DNA of 35,196 bases. Source: UBA4744 sp035282865 (lineage in GTDB: Bacteria; Actinomycetota; Acidimicrobiia; Spongiisociales; UBA4744). The DNA lies in NCBI GenBank assembly GCA_035282865.1, contig DATEVB010000055.1, positions 1 to 35,196 of the forward strand, written 5' to 3'. This document shows positions 1 through 7,905 of this stretch, one piece after another (position 1 is the first letter of the stretch; the number at the start of each line of letters is the position of its first letter). The notes beneath the pieces were generated by a model. The model saw nothing but the letters and a program-made list of their open reading frames with translations, had not been told where the DNA came from and made no database searches. A program made the translations under genes and the position numbers.

Positions 1-412
1 CGTCGGCCGCGGCTTCCCGGGAACCGAGATACTCGACACCGACCTGATAGAACTGACGGCGACGCCCGGCCTGGGGACGCTCGTACCGGAACATCGGGCC
101 GGAGTAGGCCAATTTCATGATTCCGTTCGCGCCGGCTTCGAGGAATGCGCGGACGACCGGTGCGGTCCCTTCCGGACGGAGCGTGAGCGACCTTCCTCCC
201 CCGTCTGTGAAGGTGTACATCTGTTTTTGGACTACTTCGGTGCCCTCCCCGACCCCCCGGGCGAACACCTCGGTCGCTTCGAATAGTGGAGTGAGCACGA
301 GGTCGTACCCGTAGCGGGCCGCCCAGTCCTCCCAGGTCAGCAGCAGCCTGCGCCAGGCGCGTGAGGCAGGTGGGAGAATGTCGTCGGTTCCTTTTGGTGC
401 GCGGAAGGTCAT
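1..412 (-). CDS. hisS: Histidyl-tRNA synthetase, N-terminal part (truncated by window edge)
   Basis: Class II aminoacyl-tRNA synthetase that charges tRNA-His with histidine in the cytoplasm. Only the first 137 residues are inside the window. They begin MTFRAPKGTDDILP, the usual HisRS opening, followed by the motif 1 region (PLFEATEVFARGVGEGTEVV, then KQMYTFTDGGGRSLTLRPEGTA) and by motif 2 (SGPMFRYERPQAGRRRQFYQ, then VGVEYLGS). The ATG lies directly after the TGA of the upstream hydrolase (TGAATG, no spacer), so the two are almost certainly cotranscribed. The same hydrolase-hisS pair occurs in other actinobacteria. The rest of the gene continues beyond position 1. Confidence 0.97.
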   Translation of the reverse strand, partial: MTFRAPKGTDDILPPASRAWRRLLLTWEDWAARYGYDLVLTPLFEATEVFARGVGEGTEVVQKQMYTFTDGGGRSLTLRPEGTAPVVRAFLEAGANGIMKLAYSGPMFRYERPQAGRRRQFYQVGVEYLGSREAAAD

Positions 413-1060
413 TCAGATCAACTCTTGGAGGAAGGGGTTGGTGCGCAGTTCGCGGGCCAGGGTAGTCGTGGGCCCATGCCCCGGATAGACCACGACCCGG
501 TCATCGAGGGGGAGCACCTTGGTGCGCATGCTTTTCATCAGCGTGGCGTGGTCACCTCCCGGCAAGTCGGTCCGGCCGATCGAGCCGGCGAAGAGGTGAT
601 CGCCCGAGAACAGGACGCCTTCCCCGCGGATCAGAAAGCAGCAGTGCCCGGGGGTGTGCCCGGGGGTGTGGACGACCTCCAGGGCGACGCCGCCCAGGCG
701 CAGGACCTGCCCATCGCCGAGTTGCTCGAGCCGGGCGGGGGGCGCAAAATCGCCCGGAGGAATCATGCCGAAAAGCATCCGCAGCTGGCCGAGCGGGTCG
801 AGGGTGAGGAAATCGTCGTCCGGATGGACGTACGCATCGATCCCGGCTGCTCCCACCACGACGCCTGCTCCCCCGGTGTGATCGATGTGCCCATGGGTCA
901 GCAGTAACGCCACCGGCGAAACCCGGTGCTCGGCCAGCAGACCGAACACACCTTCGGGATCGGGCGGAGCATCGATGAGCACCCCGGGACCGCCCTCCTC
1001 GGGCGCCACCACCCAGCAGTTGGTCTCAGCCATCCACAACGACCTGCCGGCAATCAACAC
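413..1060 (-). CDS. Metallo-beta-lactamase-fold hydrolase (glyoxalase II-like)
   Basis: A 215-residue protein of the hydroxyacylglutathione-hydrolase-like MBL superfamily. The metal-binding motif THGHIDH is at residues 55-61, the second His motif HTPGHTPGH at 131-139, the bridging Asp in SGDHLF near 154, and the last His in PGHGP near 200. Family members hydrolyse thioesters; in an actinobacterium using mycothiol the substrate is unlikely to be glutathione-based, but it cannot be read from sequence. Two GTG codons compete: GTG at 1066 has GGGGA touching it, whereas GTG at 1060 has GGGGAG five bases upstream and gives an MLIAG start, so I chose 1060. The equivalent M. tuberculosis gene (Rv2581c) also sits beside hisS. 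It follows the pilin-like genes after a short gap. Confidence 0.88.
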   Translation of the reverse strand: MLIAGRSLWMAETNCWVVAPEEGGPGVLIDAPPDPEGVFGLLAEHRVSPVALLLTHGHIDHTGGAGVVVGAAGIDAYVHPDDDFLTLDPLGQLRMLFGMIPPGDFAPPARLEQLGDGQVLRLGGVALEVVHTPGHTPGHCCFLIRGEGVLFSGDHLFAGSIGRTDLPGGDHATLMKSMRTKVLPLDDRVVVYPGHGPTTTLARELRTNPFLQELI

Positions 1061-1110
1061 GGGCACTCCCCGATTCGGAACCGGGATCAGCGTAGTTCGG
1101 ACGTTGCGAT

Positions 1111-2670
1111 CTAGGGTTGCGCCCAGGCCGGGAGCGGCAACTCGGTCCAGTCCTCGTAGGACCAGTCATTGACCAGCAGCGGGAAAAAGGGCGGCCGCAC
1201 GTAATTCAACCGCTCGTCGAACCCGTATTGAGCGAACGGGAAGGCGCCCGAGATGTCCCCGGTGTTGCGGGTGGCAATCGACCCCATGGTGATCAAGGTC
1301 GAACCGTTCGGGGTGAGACCATGCGCGATCCATCTGCTGAACTGACCGAGCAGAGCAGCGTTGATGTAGAACTTCTTGTCGGCGCCGGTGGCCTCTCCGT
1401 TGACGATGACCTCGTCGGAGGCGATCAACCCGAGGACGTCGAACGAGTTCGGATTGTCATACGTGGTGTCGGCATTGAGGACCACATTCTTCTTGTCGGT
1501 AACGGATCCCGCATAGATCGTCAGCGACCCTCTCAGGATCGCTTCGCTGAACCCGTCGCCCAGGATCCGGTCATTGTCGTATCCATCGGTGAAGGTCCGA
1601 TCCCCGATAACAACATGCTGGTTGGCCCACACGGTTCCGTTGGTAGGGATGGGCTCCGTACGGCAGGTATTGAACTGCGACGATTGCCCGTTGGTCCACC
1701 ACCAGATTTCGTTCTCATTGGTCGTGGACTTGCATACCCGCAGCTGCCCCTCGCCGGCGGCGGTCACGAAGGGGTGAATCCGCCATCCTTTGGCATCGGC
1801 GTCGTCCAGACACAATCCTCCGCCGGAGCAGGCCGCGGCTTGAAGGGTGTCGAGATCGTCCCAGAAGTCGTTGAAATCGAGCGGCTGGGCAAAGGCATCA
1901 CGGATGTCGTTGTAGGTCCCGGTCGGGGTACTCTCCCACCCTTCGGCTCCGTCCAGCCAATCCGGCGAGCTGGTGATCTTGTCTTCTGCGAACACGTCAG
2001 CGTGTGCCTTGCCGTTGGCTCCGTAGCTGACGTGACCGCCCGAATAGACCTGGCCCCAGGTCTCGCGGTTCGCTCCGTAGTTGAGGTCGTTCTCGGTGAC
2101 CCGGTAGAACTCCGAGAGCGCGGTCGCCTGTACGGTGGCGGAGATTGCACGTCGATGCACGAATTCGCCCCGCCGACCGACCACCAGTACCTCGAGCGGT
2201 TGACCGGCAGGCGGGTAGACCTCCATGAGCACGCCGATGTCGTCCCGAGTGGCAGCCAAAGCTCCGTCGAGAATGGGGTGCACGTACCAATCGGCATCGG
2301 GATTCCCGTCCCCGTCACGGTCGGGGTCCTGGTAGGTCCACTCTTCACAGTCGGGCCAGGGCCATGCGTTGCCCGGCTGGACGGCCGGCTGCCCGTACCC
2401 GGCGGAGGTGGGCGTTTCGCACACCCGGGCACGCTCGCCTTCGTCCACCCAGTGCATGAAGTAGAGGGGGTCGACGGTCAGCTTGGCTGCGTACCGCTCG
2501 AGCATGGCTTCGGCCCCGGCCACGACGATATCTTCGCGGGCCTGGAATTCCGACTGCTGGCGCTGCGTAACAGCCTCCCGCAGGAGAAGGGTGGTGAACA
2601 TTGTCAGCAGGAGAATGGCCACCAGCACCGTTGCCAGCGCCAGGCCCGAATCGTCACGCAGGCGGCGCAT
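1111..2670 (-). CDS. PilX-like / GspK-like large pseudopilin
   Basis: A 519-residue surface protein with a prepilin-type N-terminus: a short basic leader (MRRLRDDSG), a likely prepilin peptidase site after Gly9, then about 22 hydrophobic residues (LALATVLVAILLLTMFTTLL). The mature fifth residue is Thr, not the Glu found in most type IV pilins; GspK tip pseudopilins of type II secretion also lack that Glu. The rest is a soluble, probably beta-rich domain with several Cys (around DLDTLQAAACSGGGLC and the RVCKS...NTCRT stretch) and many Gly, Asn and aromatic residues. The ATG has GAGG seven bases upstream and overlaps the end of the preceding pilin gene by 17 bases. It resembles PilX N-terminal-domain proteins; the specific role is inferred. 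Confidence 0.72.
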   Translation of the reverse strand: MRRLRDDSGLALATVLVAILLLTMFTTLLLREAVTQRQQSEFQAREDIVVAGAEAMLERYAAKLTVDPLYFMHWVDEGERARVCETPTSAGYGQPAVQPGNAWPWPDCEEWTYQDPDRDGDGNPDADWYVHPILDGALAATRDDIGVLMEVYPPAGQPLEVLVVGRRGEFVHRRAISATVQATALSEFYRVTENDLNYGANRETWGQVYSGGHVSYGANGKAHADVFAEDKITSSPDWLDGAEGWESTPTGTYNDIRDAFAQPLDFNDFWDDLDTLQAAACSGGGLCLDDADAKGWRIHPFVTAAGEGQLRVCKSTTNENEIWWWTNGQSSQFNTCRTEPIPTNGTVWANQHVVIGDRTFTDGYDNDRILGDGFSEAILRGSLTIYAGSVTDKKNVVLNADTTYDNPNSFDVLGLIASDEVIVNGEATGADKKFYINAALLGQFSRWIAHGLTPNGSTLITMGSIATRNTGDISGAFPFAQYGFDERLNYVRPPFFPLLVNDWSYEDWTELPLPAWAQP

Positions 2671-3349
2671 TGCGCAACCTCACTTCTTCGTGAACCTCAT
2701 AGTTGCCCGGGTTCTCGTTGACGCTGGGATCAACCCTCAGGTCGATGATCACCAGCGGGAACCTGCATCGGCTTATCGAGTCGCACGAAGCCACTGTGGT
2801 TCGTGCCGCCGGGCTGCCCATCCACGCCACGCCGTGGAAGAGCGGGCCGGTGGTCAGGTAGGGATCTGCCAGCACCGAGGTGAGCACTATTTCCTGGCGC
2901 TCCACTGTGTTGTCGACGTAGGTGAAGGTCGGGGGCACCGAGGATACGTCGGCTTCGACCACGGTCCTCTGCAGGTCGCATATACCCCCGTCGGAGCCGT
3001 TGGTGCAGTTGACCAATTCGTAGATGTGCTTCTCGGGAACGCCGTCGAGGGGAAGCCGGTCGCTGTGGAACACCAGCTTGTTCCACGCCATCTCCAGCAC
3101 CGGCTGTGCGGTAGCGGCCTCCGACGGCGGCACCGCCTGACGAACTTCGACCACCATCTCCCGGATGACCGGTCTCACCTCGCGCTCTGCGTCGCTCAAT
3201 GCCAGCTGAACCCCGACGTTGTCGAAGAAACCGAGTAACAGCGAGGCGAAGGCGCCGAGGGCGATGGCCATGACCATCACCGTCACCGTCATCTCACTGA
3301 GGGTGAGACCCCGCTGGTCGCGGTGGAGGCGATTGAGGATCCGTCTCAT
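2654..3349 (-). CDS. Prepilin-type minor pilin (PilW/GspJ-like)
   Basis: A 231-residue prepilin. The leader MRRILNRLHRDQRG is followed by LTLSEM, a textbook prepilin peptidase site (cleavage after Gly14, Glu at mature position 5), and by a hydrophobic helix (TVTVMVMAIALGAFASLLLG). The remainder is a globular domain with four or more Cys (VNCTNGSDGGICDLQ; ASCDSISRC), which could form disulfides outside the cell. Size and position between a large pilin and a Glu5-less one resemble GspJ/PilW. The frame is open further upstream, but ATG 3349 gives a normal prepilin leader and overlaps the upstream stop by four bases (ATGA), which indicates translational coupling; no separate Shine-Dalgarno is visible. 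Confidence 0.78.
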   Translation of the reverse strand: MRRILNRLHRDQRGLTLSEMTVTVMVMAIALGAFASLLLGFFDNVGVQLALSDAEREVRPVIREMVVEVRQAVPPSEAATAQPVLEMAWNKLVFHSDRLPLDGVPEKHIYELVNCTNGSDGGICDLQRTVVEADVSSVPPTFTYVDNTVERQEIVLTSVLADPYLTTGPLFHGVAWMGSPAARTTVASCDSISRCRFPLVIIDLRVDPSVNENPGNYEVHEEVRLRNAPPA

Positions 3350-4998
3350 GGTCGCGGGCAGTCTGAGCTGCTGGACCACACAACGTTGCCGCCCACACTC
3401 ACGTTGATGGTCGCATTTACAGTCTGCGGGTTGCCCCTGCGCATCTTGACGCACACCTTCTGAACGTCCCAAGCACCGGCCTCGACGGTCACGGATGCCT
3501 CCCCGGAGGAGCCGATCGGGTAGACATCGGCCCAGTCGTCGGGGGCACCGCCATCGGGACGGTACCGGAAGTACTGCACATAACTGGGCCTGTCCTCATG
3601 AAAGGTGATCTCCCCGGTGTTGGCGGGTGAGGTGAGTGTGATGATCCGGGTGTTGATCCCCATGATGTTGCTGATGAAGTCACCGCCCGGATCGTGCCCG
3701 CTCGGCGAGGTGACATCTATCGTGACATCGAATCCGTCGTAGGCCCATGAGTAATCGACGTACCCGTCCGCATCAGTGATCAGCGTAAAGGGGGCCTCGA
3801 GTTCGGGAGTGATGGTGACGGTGGCCCCGGGGATCGGAGCTCCGGTGTCGTCGACGACCCGAACCACGAGGAACGCATTGGTCGATTGTTGGAGGTAGAA
3901 GGCCTCTTCGTGGACCAGGTCGGACGGGTAATCCTGGGGGACAACCACATCCGATCTGGTTTCCAGGCTGTATCCGAGGCCGGTGGCGGTGATGTTGTAC
4001 GAACCGGGGATCACCGGGGCGCCGTTGATATTGGTGATGTGGAAGCCGGTGCCCGTCCACTCCGGGTCGGCTTCGGTGAAGGCATACAACGTGCCCTCGT
4101 ACTCGATCGTCACATCAACGTCGGTGACGATCGGGAGCAGCGTCGCGTCATCGAACAGCTCCACAACGATCTCGGCCGGCCGGAAGATCCGGAGAGGCAC
4201 GGTGGCGGTCTCGGTCGGGCCCATGTGTACCCGGTCTGTCTCGATGTCGATGTCGGTCGGATGAATTCGCCATCCGTTGGCCTCAAAGGACGTGACGGTC
4301 GCTCCGAGCCGTGCGTAGTAGTAGAAATCGGTCACTCCGGACTCGTTGGCGGGCACTCCGACGAAGGCCTGGGACTGGGCCGGAGCCCCCGGGAAGGGGT
4401 AGAAGGCGGTGTCCTTGACAAGCACCACCTGGGGATAATCGACCGGGCTGGGCGGCTTGGTGGCCGGCTCGACCTTGACCAGCTCGACGATCACGTTGGA
4501 CTGGCCATCGTGAGCGGCGATGTTGGGAGGCGCCACGATCGTCTGCATCATGACCGGGCGGACTGCGCCGGCGTGGTGGCTAACGGTGACGGTCACTTCC
4601 TTGAAGTCGATACCCATGTCGGGCAATCCTTCGACTCCGTCTCCGCCCTGGGGGATGACGTTTTCCCCTGCGTTGATGCTGCCGAAGTACTTGACGTCGG
4701 TCGTGATGATGAAGTCCACATTCTGCACGGTCACCGTTTCGCTGGCTTGCAGGATGCCCTCGGGCAGGCTGAGCGGGAATCCGATGTCCTGGTAGTCGAG
4801 CGAGCGAAGCTCCTCGACCCTCCCCTGAGCCAGGTTGGCAGCGATAGTTGCCAGCTTGGCCTGGTTGAGCACGTCGAAACCGGCCAGCACCGGAGTGACG
4901 GTGAGGACGATGGCTATGGTCAGCACCGTGAGAGCGACGAGGGATTCCGCCAGCGTGAAGCCGCCCTCATCACCGAAGCGATCGGAAACCTTCTTCAT
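3346..4998 (-). CDS. Large modular pilin-like protein with Ig-like repeats
   Basis: About 550 residues. The N-terminus MKKVSDRFGDEGG/FTLAESLVALT is a prepilin signal (cleavage after Gly13, Glu at mature position 5) with a hydrophobic helix. After a normal pilin-sized head, the chain continues through at least two carboxypeptidase-regulatory/Ig-like beta domains, for example NAFLVVRVVDDTGAPIPGAT (mid C-terminal half) and the preceding EIVVELFDDATLLP unit. The C-terminus has two Cys (VCVKM, SSSDC) that may pair. Extra beta domains on a pilin are typical of tip or adhesive minor pilins; adhesion is inference. The start is uncertain: ATG 4998 gives the shortest leader but lacks a clear ribosome site, and in-frame ATGs at 5034, 5067 and 5094 are possible. 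It is the first gene of the pilin trio. Confidence 0.75.
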   Translation of the reverse strand: MKKVSDRFGDEGGFTLAESLVALTVLTIAIVLTVTPVLAGFDVLNQAKLATIAANLAQGRVEELRSLDYQDIGFPLSLPEGILQASETVTVQNVDFIITTDVKYFGSINAGENVIPQGGDGVEGLPDMGIDFKEVTVTVSHHAGAVRPVMMQTIVAPPNIAAHDGQSNVIVELVKVEPATKPPSPVDYPQVVLVKDTAFYPFPGAPAQSQAFVGVPANESGVTDFYYYARLGATVTSFEANGWRIHPTDIDIETDRVHMGPTETATVPLRIFRPAEIVVELFDDATLLPIVTDVDVTIEYEGTLYAFTEADPEWTGTGFHITNINGAPVIPGSYNITATGLGYSLETRSDVVVPQDYPSDLVHEEAFYLQQSTNAFLVVRVVDDTGAPIPGATVTITPELEAPFTLITDADGYVDYSWAYDGFDVTIDVTSPSGHDPGGDFISNIMGINTRIITLTSPANTGEITFHEDRPSYVQYFRYRPDGGAPDDWADVYPIGSSGEASVTVEAGAWDVQKVCVKMRRGNPQTVNATINVSVGGNVVWSSSSDCPRP

Positions 4999-5094
4999 GG
5001 AGGATACATCGGCGTTTCGGGACCCAAACCGCATGCCTATCTGAAGACTTCCCGATTGACTAGTCATCCTCGGTCGAACGCGGATACTTGCCAT

Positions 5095-5108
5095 GCCGAT
5101 CCATCGGC
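5095..5108. promoter_or_regulatory. 14-bp palindrome in the leader of the pilin-like genes
   Basis: GCCGAT-CC-ATCGGC is a perfect inverted repeat with a 2-base centre, about 100 bases upstream of the first pilin start and just after the rel stop codon. Read on the minus strand, the related sequences GTTCAACCGAGG and GTTCGACCGAGG flank it. It could be an operator or a short hairpin. No convincing -35/-10 pair was found in this 149-base gap. Confidence 0.3.
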
Positions 5109-5147
5109 CCAACAACCTCGATTCTTGACGGATTCCCTCGGTTGAAC

Positions 5148-7343
5148 CTAGGTGGCGCGAGGCAACAACCGGTAGGCGTCGAACACCGAATCCACGCCCC
5201 GCAGGGAGGCGAGGAGCGTGTTGACCTGGCCGGGATCGCCCAGTTCGATTTCGTACCGCAACCTGGCGACCAGATCGCGCCCCACCGACGAGGAGGAGGC
5301 CAGGATGTTGCCGCCGATGTCGGAGATGAGCGACGTCACGTCGCGGAGCAGTTTGGGTCGGTCCAGCGCTTCCACCTGAACCCACACCGAGAACCGGCCG
5401 ACCCGTTCCGGAGCCCAGCCAACTTCGATCATCCGTTCGGTTCGGTCGCCCATCGCCTCGACGTTGGTGCAATCCGACCGGTGCACCGACACCCCCCTCC
5501 CCACCGTCACAAAGCCGACGATGTCGTCCCCCGGCACCGGCGCGCAACAGCGGGCGATGCGCACCCACACGTCGTCCAGGCCCTCGACAATCACCCCGGT
5601 ACCGGTTGGGACTGCCCGCTCCGTTGGGAGTTCCGGTAGGACGTCTTCCTCCGGCTCGGTGTCCTCCGGTTGGGCGAGCCGGGCTACCCGCCCGGCGACG
5701 GTGACCGCTCCGATGGTCCCCTCGCCGACGGCTACGAACAGCGCTTCCAGGTCCTGCAATCCGAGTTGGTCGCCAACCTGGGCCAGGAAGGCGTCCCGCC
5801 CGGCTGCCGTGAGACCCAGACGCTCTTTGCGGAGGGCGGCCATCACCTGGTCTCGCCCGTCGCCCATCGCCGCTTCGCGCCGTTCCTTGGTGAACCACTG
5901 GCGGATCTTGGCCTTGGCCCGGGTCGTCCGGACGAAACTCAACCAGTCCTGGCTCGGTCCGGCAGCCGGGGCTTTCGAGGTCACGATCTCGACGATGTCG
6001 CCCGATTCGAGCCGGGTACCCAGGGTCACCAGGCGGCCGTTCACTTTGGCGCCAACACACCGGTGGCCGACTTCGGTGTGGACGGTGTACGCGAAGTCGA
6101 CCGGGGTGGCGCCGCGCGGCAACGTCTTCACATCGCCGCCGGGGGTGAGCACGAACACCTCGTCCTGGTAGAGGTCGAGTTTCAGGCTGGCGAGGAACTC
6201 ATTCGGGTCGGCGTACTCGTCCTGTAGGAAGCGAAGATCGGCCATCCACGGCGGGTCTTCGTCAGAAATACCCTCCTTGTAGCGCCAATGGGCGGCGATA
6301 CCGAACTCGGCTCTTTGATGCATCTCTTCGGTGCGCATCTGCACCTCGAGGGGCTTACCGTCCGGCCCGATCACGGTGGTGTGCAGGCTCTGGTAGAGGT
6401 TGAATTTGGGCATGGCGATGTAGTCCTTGAACCGGCCGTGCACCGGTGGCCACACGGAGTGGATGAGCCCCAGGGCCGCGTAGCAATCGCGGACATCGTC
6501 GACGATGACTCGAATACCGATGAGATCGTGGATCTTCTCGAACGGCAGCCCCGTGGTCACCATCTTGCGGTAGATCGAGTAGCGATGCTTCGGTCGGCCG
6601 GTCACGTCGGCCCGGATCGCCGCCCCGAGCAACAACCCTTCGACTTCCTCGATGGCGGTTCGTATCTGTGCGTCACGCTCGGGTGCCCGTTGCTGTAAGA
6701 GCGTGTCGATCTCGGCGTTCCGCTTCGGATAGAGGATGGCGAAACAGCGATCCTCCATTTCGTGCTTGATCTCCTGTACCCCGAGCCGGTGAGCGAGCGG
6801 CGCATACACCTCGAGGGTCTCACGGCCGATCCGTTCCTGTTTCTCCGCAGGCAAGGGAGCAATCGTTCGGAGGTTGTGCAACCGGTCGGCCAGCTTGATC
6901 AGCAGCACGCGGACGTCCTGGGCCATGGCGACGACCATCTTGCGGATCGTGGCTGCCTGCGCCTCTTCGCGAGTGCCAAAGCGGATCCGGTCCAGTTTGG
7001 TTACCCCGTCGATCATCTGGGCGACCGCCGGCCCGAACTCAGCTTCGACCTCCTCGAGGGTCACATCGGTGTCCTCAACCGTGTCGTGGAGGAGCGCCGC
7101 CCCCAACGTGTCGGCGTCGAGCCCGTAGTCGGCCAGGATTTGGGTAACGGCCAACGGATGCATGATATAGGGCTCCCCGGTCTTGCGAAACTGACCGAGA
7201 TGCTGGCGCTGGGCCAAGGCGTAGGCCTTGTGGATGGTCCGATCCGGCGCCTCGGCATAGTGCGAGCGGAAGGCTGCCAGGATGGGCGCCAGTTCGGCGG
7301 CCACCGCGTCGTCGGGTCGGACAGCCGGCTCAGCCGCCGTCAT
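5148..7343 (-). CDS. rel: Bifunctional (p)ppGpp synthetase/hydrolase (Rel)
   Basis: A 731-residue long RSH protein that makes and degrades the stringent-response alarmone (p)ppGpp. The HD hydrolase domain is intact: MHPLAV (His62), LLHDTVED (His86-Asp87, Glu90-Asp91) and LADRLHNLRT. The synthetase domain has HGRFKDYIAMPK, with the RxKD form at 304-307 that marks bifunctional enzymes, followed by NLYQSLHTTV. A TGS domain (from about DEVFVLTPGGDVKTLP, residue 395 on), a middle region with the conserved ARCCAPVPGD, and a C-terminal ACT domain (about 655-731) follow. The ATG overlaps the end of apt by 14 bases. The apt-rel order is standard for actinobacteria. In M. tuberculosis a ppiB gene and the hydrolase follow; here the pilin-like trio intervenes. 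Confidence 0.97.
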   Translation of the reverse strand: MTAAEPAVRPDDAVAAELAPILAAFRSHYAEAPDRTIHKAYALAQRQHLGQFRKTGEPYIMHPLAVTQILADYGLDADTLGAALLHDTVEDTDVTLEEVEAEFGPAVAQMIDGVTKLDRIRFGTREEAQAATIRKMVVAMAQDVRVLLIKLADRLHNLRTIAPLPAEKQERIGRETLEVYAPLAHRLGVQEIKHEMEDRCFAILYPKRNAEIDTLLQQRAPERDAQIRTAIEEVEGLLLGAAIRADVTGRPKHRYSIYRKMVTTGLPFEKIHDLIGIRVIVDDVRDCYAALGLIHSVWPPVHGRFKDYIAMPKFNLYQSLHTTVIGPDGKPLEVQMRTEEMHQRAEFGIAAHWRYKEGISDEDPPWMADLRFLQDEYADPNEFLASLKLDLYQDEVFVLTPGGDVKTLPRGATPVDFAYTVHTEVGHRCVGAKVNGRLVTLGTRLESGDIVEIVTSKAPAAGPSQDWLSFVRTTRAKAKIRQWFTKERREAAMGDGRDQVMAALRKERLGLTAAGRDAFLAQVGDQLGLQDLEALFVAVGEGTIGAVTVAGRVARLAQPEDTEPEEDVLPELPTERAVPTGTGVIVEGLDDVWVRIARCCAPVPGDDIVGFVTVGRGVSVHRSDCTNVEAMGDRTERMIEVGWAPERVGRFSVWVQVEALDRPKLLRDVTSLISDIGGNILASSSSVGRDLVARLRYEIELGDPGQVNTLLASLRGVDSVFDAYRLLPRAT

Positions 7344-7872
7344 AGTTCACCAGCGAATGCAACTCGACATCCGGCAGCGCCGACCGCCCATGGAGGAATC
7401 CCAGTTCGATGAAAACCGCAACGCCCACCACCTCCGCGCCGATGTGGCGCAGCAGTCGCACCGCGGCCGCCGCCGTTCCGCCGGTGGCGAGTACGTCGTC
7501 GACGACCAGCACCCGGTCGCCCGGTGCCACGGCATCTTGATGTATCTCGAGGGCGTCCTTGCCGTATTCGAGCTCGTACTCCTCCCGGACCACTTTCCAC
7601 GGGAGTTTGCCGGGTTTGCGAATAGGAATGAACCCGGTGCGGAGCGCCTCGGCAACCGGGGTTGCCAGGATGAAGCCCCGCGCTTCAATCCCGGCTACCT
7701 TGTCGACGGCCCCGGCATATGGTTTGGCGAGAGCATCGATCAACCCGGTGAACGCCCGGCGATCGGCCAGCACCGGAGTGATGTCCTTGAACACGATTCC
7801 CGGCTCGGGGAAATCGGCAACGTCTCGCACCAGCTTTGCGTAATCGGGAATATCCACCGCCGGATTGTACAT
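7330..7872 (-). CDS. apt: Adenine phosphoribosyltransferase
   Basis: A 180-residue cytoplasmic purine salvage enzyme that converts adenine and PRPP to AMP and pyrophosphate. The PRPP-binding loop VLVVDDVLATGGT is at residues 121-133; the N-terminal adenine-site region FPEPGIVFKDITPVL (21-35) and the GIEARGFILATPVA segment (61-74) match the family. Length is normal. The gene lies 33 bases after secF, in a spacer that can form alternative hairpins around its GGAG ribosome site, and it overlaps rel by 14 bases. The secF-apt-rel order is an actinobacterial hallmark. Confidence 0.96.
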   Translation of the reverse strand: MYNPAVDIPDYAKLVRDVADFPEPGIVFKDITPVLADRRAFTGLIDALAKPYAGAVDKVAGIEARGFILATPVAEALRTGFIPIRKPGKLPWKVVREEYELEYGKDALEIHQDAVAPGDRVLVVDDVLATGGTAAAAVRLLRHIGAEVVGVAVFIELGFLHGRSALPDVELHSLVNYDGG

Positions 7873-7873
7873 C

Positions 7874-7905
7874 GCCGGGCTCCAAGCCCCGGGATGGGTC
7901 CCGGC
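7874..7905 (-). promoter_or_regulatory. Structured secF-apt spacer with alternative hairpins over the apt ribosome site
   Basis: Three pairings are possible in this 33-base spacer. An outer 6-bp stem joins 7874-7879 with 7900-7905 (GCCGGG/CCCGGC). Alternatively, one 5-bp hairpin forms at 7877-7889 (GGGCT/AGCCC, 3-base loop) and another at 7889-7904 (CCGGG/CCCGG, 6-base loop). The GGAG that would serve apt (minus-strand read of 7880-7883) lies inside the first small hairpin. This is visible complementarity only; in GC-rich DNA such stems arise by chance. Confidence 0.3.

Noticed and set aside
413..1060. Beta-lactamase (antibiotic resistance) assignment for the MBL gene
   Set aside because: No signal peptide; motif pattern and the hisS neighbourhood indicate a glyoxalase II-like housekeeping hydrolase.
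1117..2721. A 534-codon open frame on the plus strand
   Set aside because: It is antisense to the PilX-like gene, has no family motifs and mirrors its codon pattern, as is normal in GC-rich DNA.
3886..5145. A 419-codon open frame on the plus strand
   Set aside because: It is antisense to the large modular pilin; the minus-strand product has a clear prepilin signal and Ig-like domains.
4999..5147. c-di-GMP riboswitch upstream of the pilin-like genes
   Set aside because: The region is the right place, but the conserved core of the GEMM-type riboswitch is not present on the minus strand.
4999..6060. Extension of the large pilin frame far upstream into rel
   Set aside because: The extension has no coding character and overlaps the conserved rel C-terminus; the prepilin leader sets the start near 4998.
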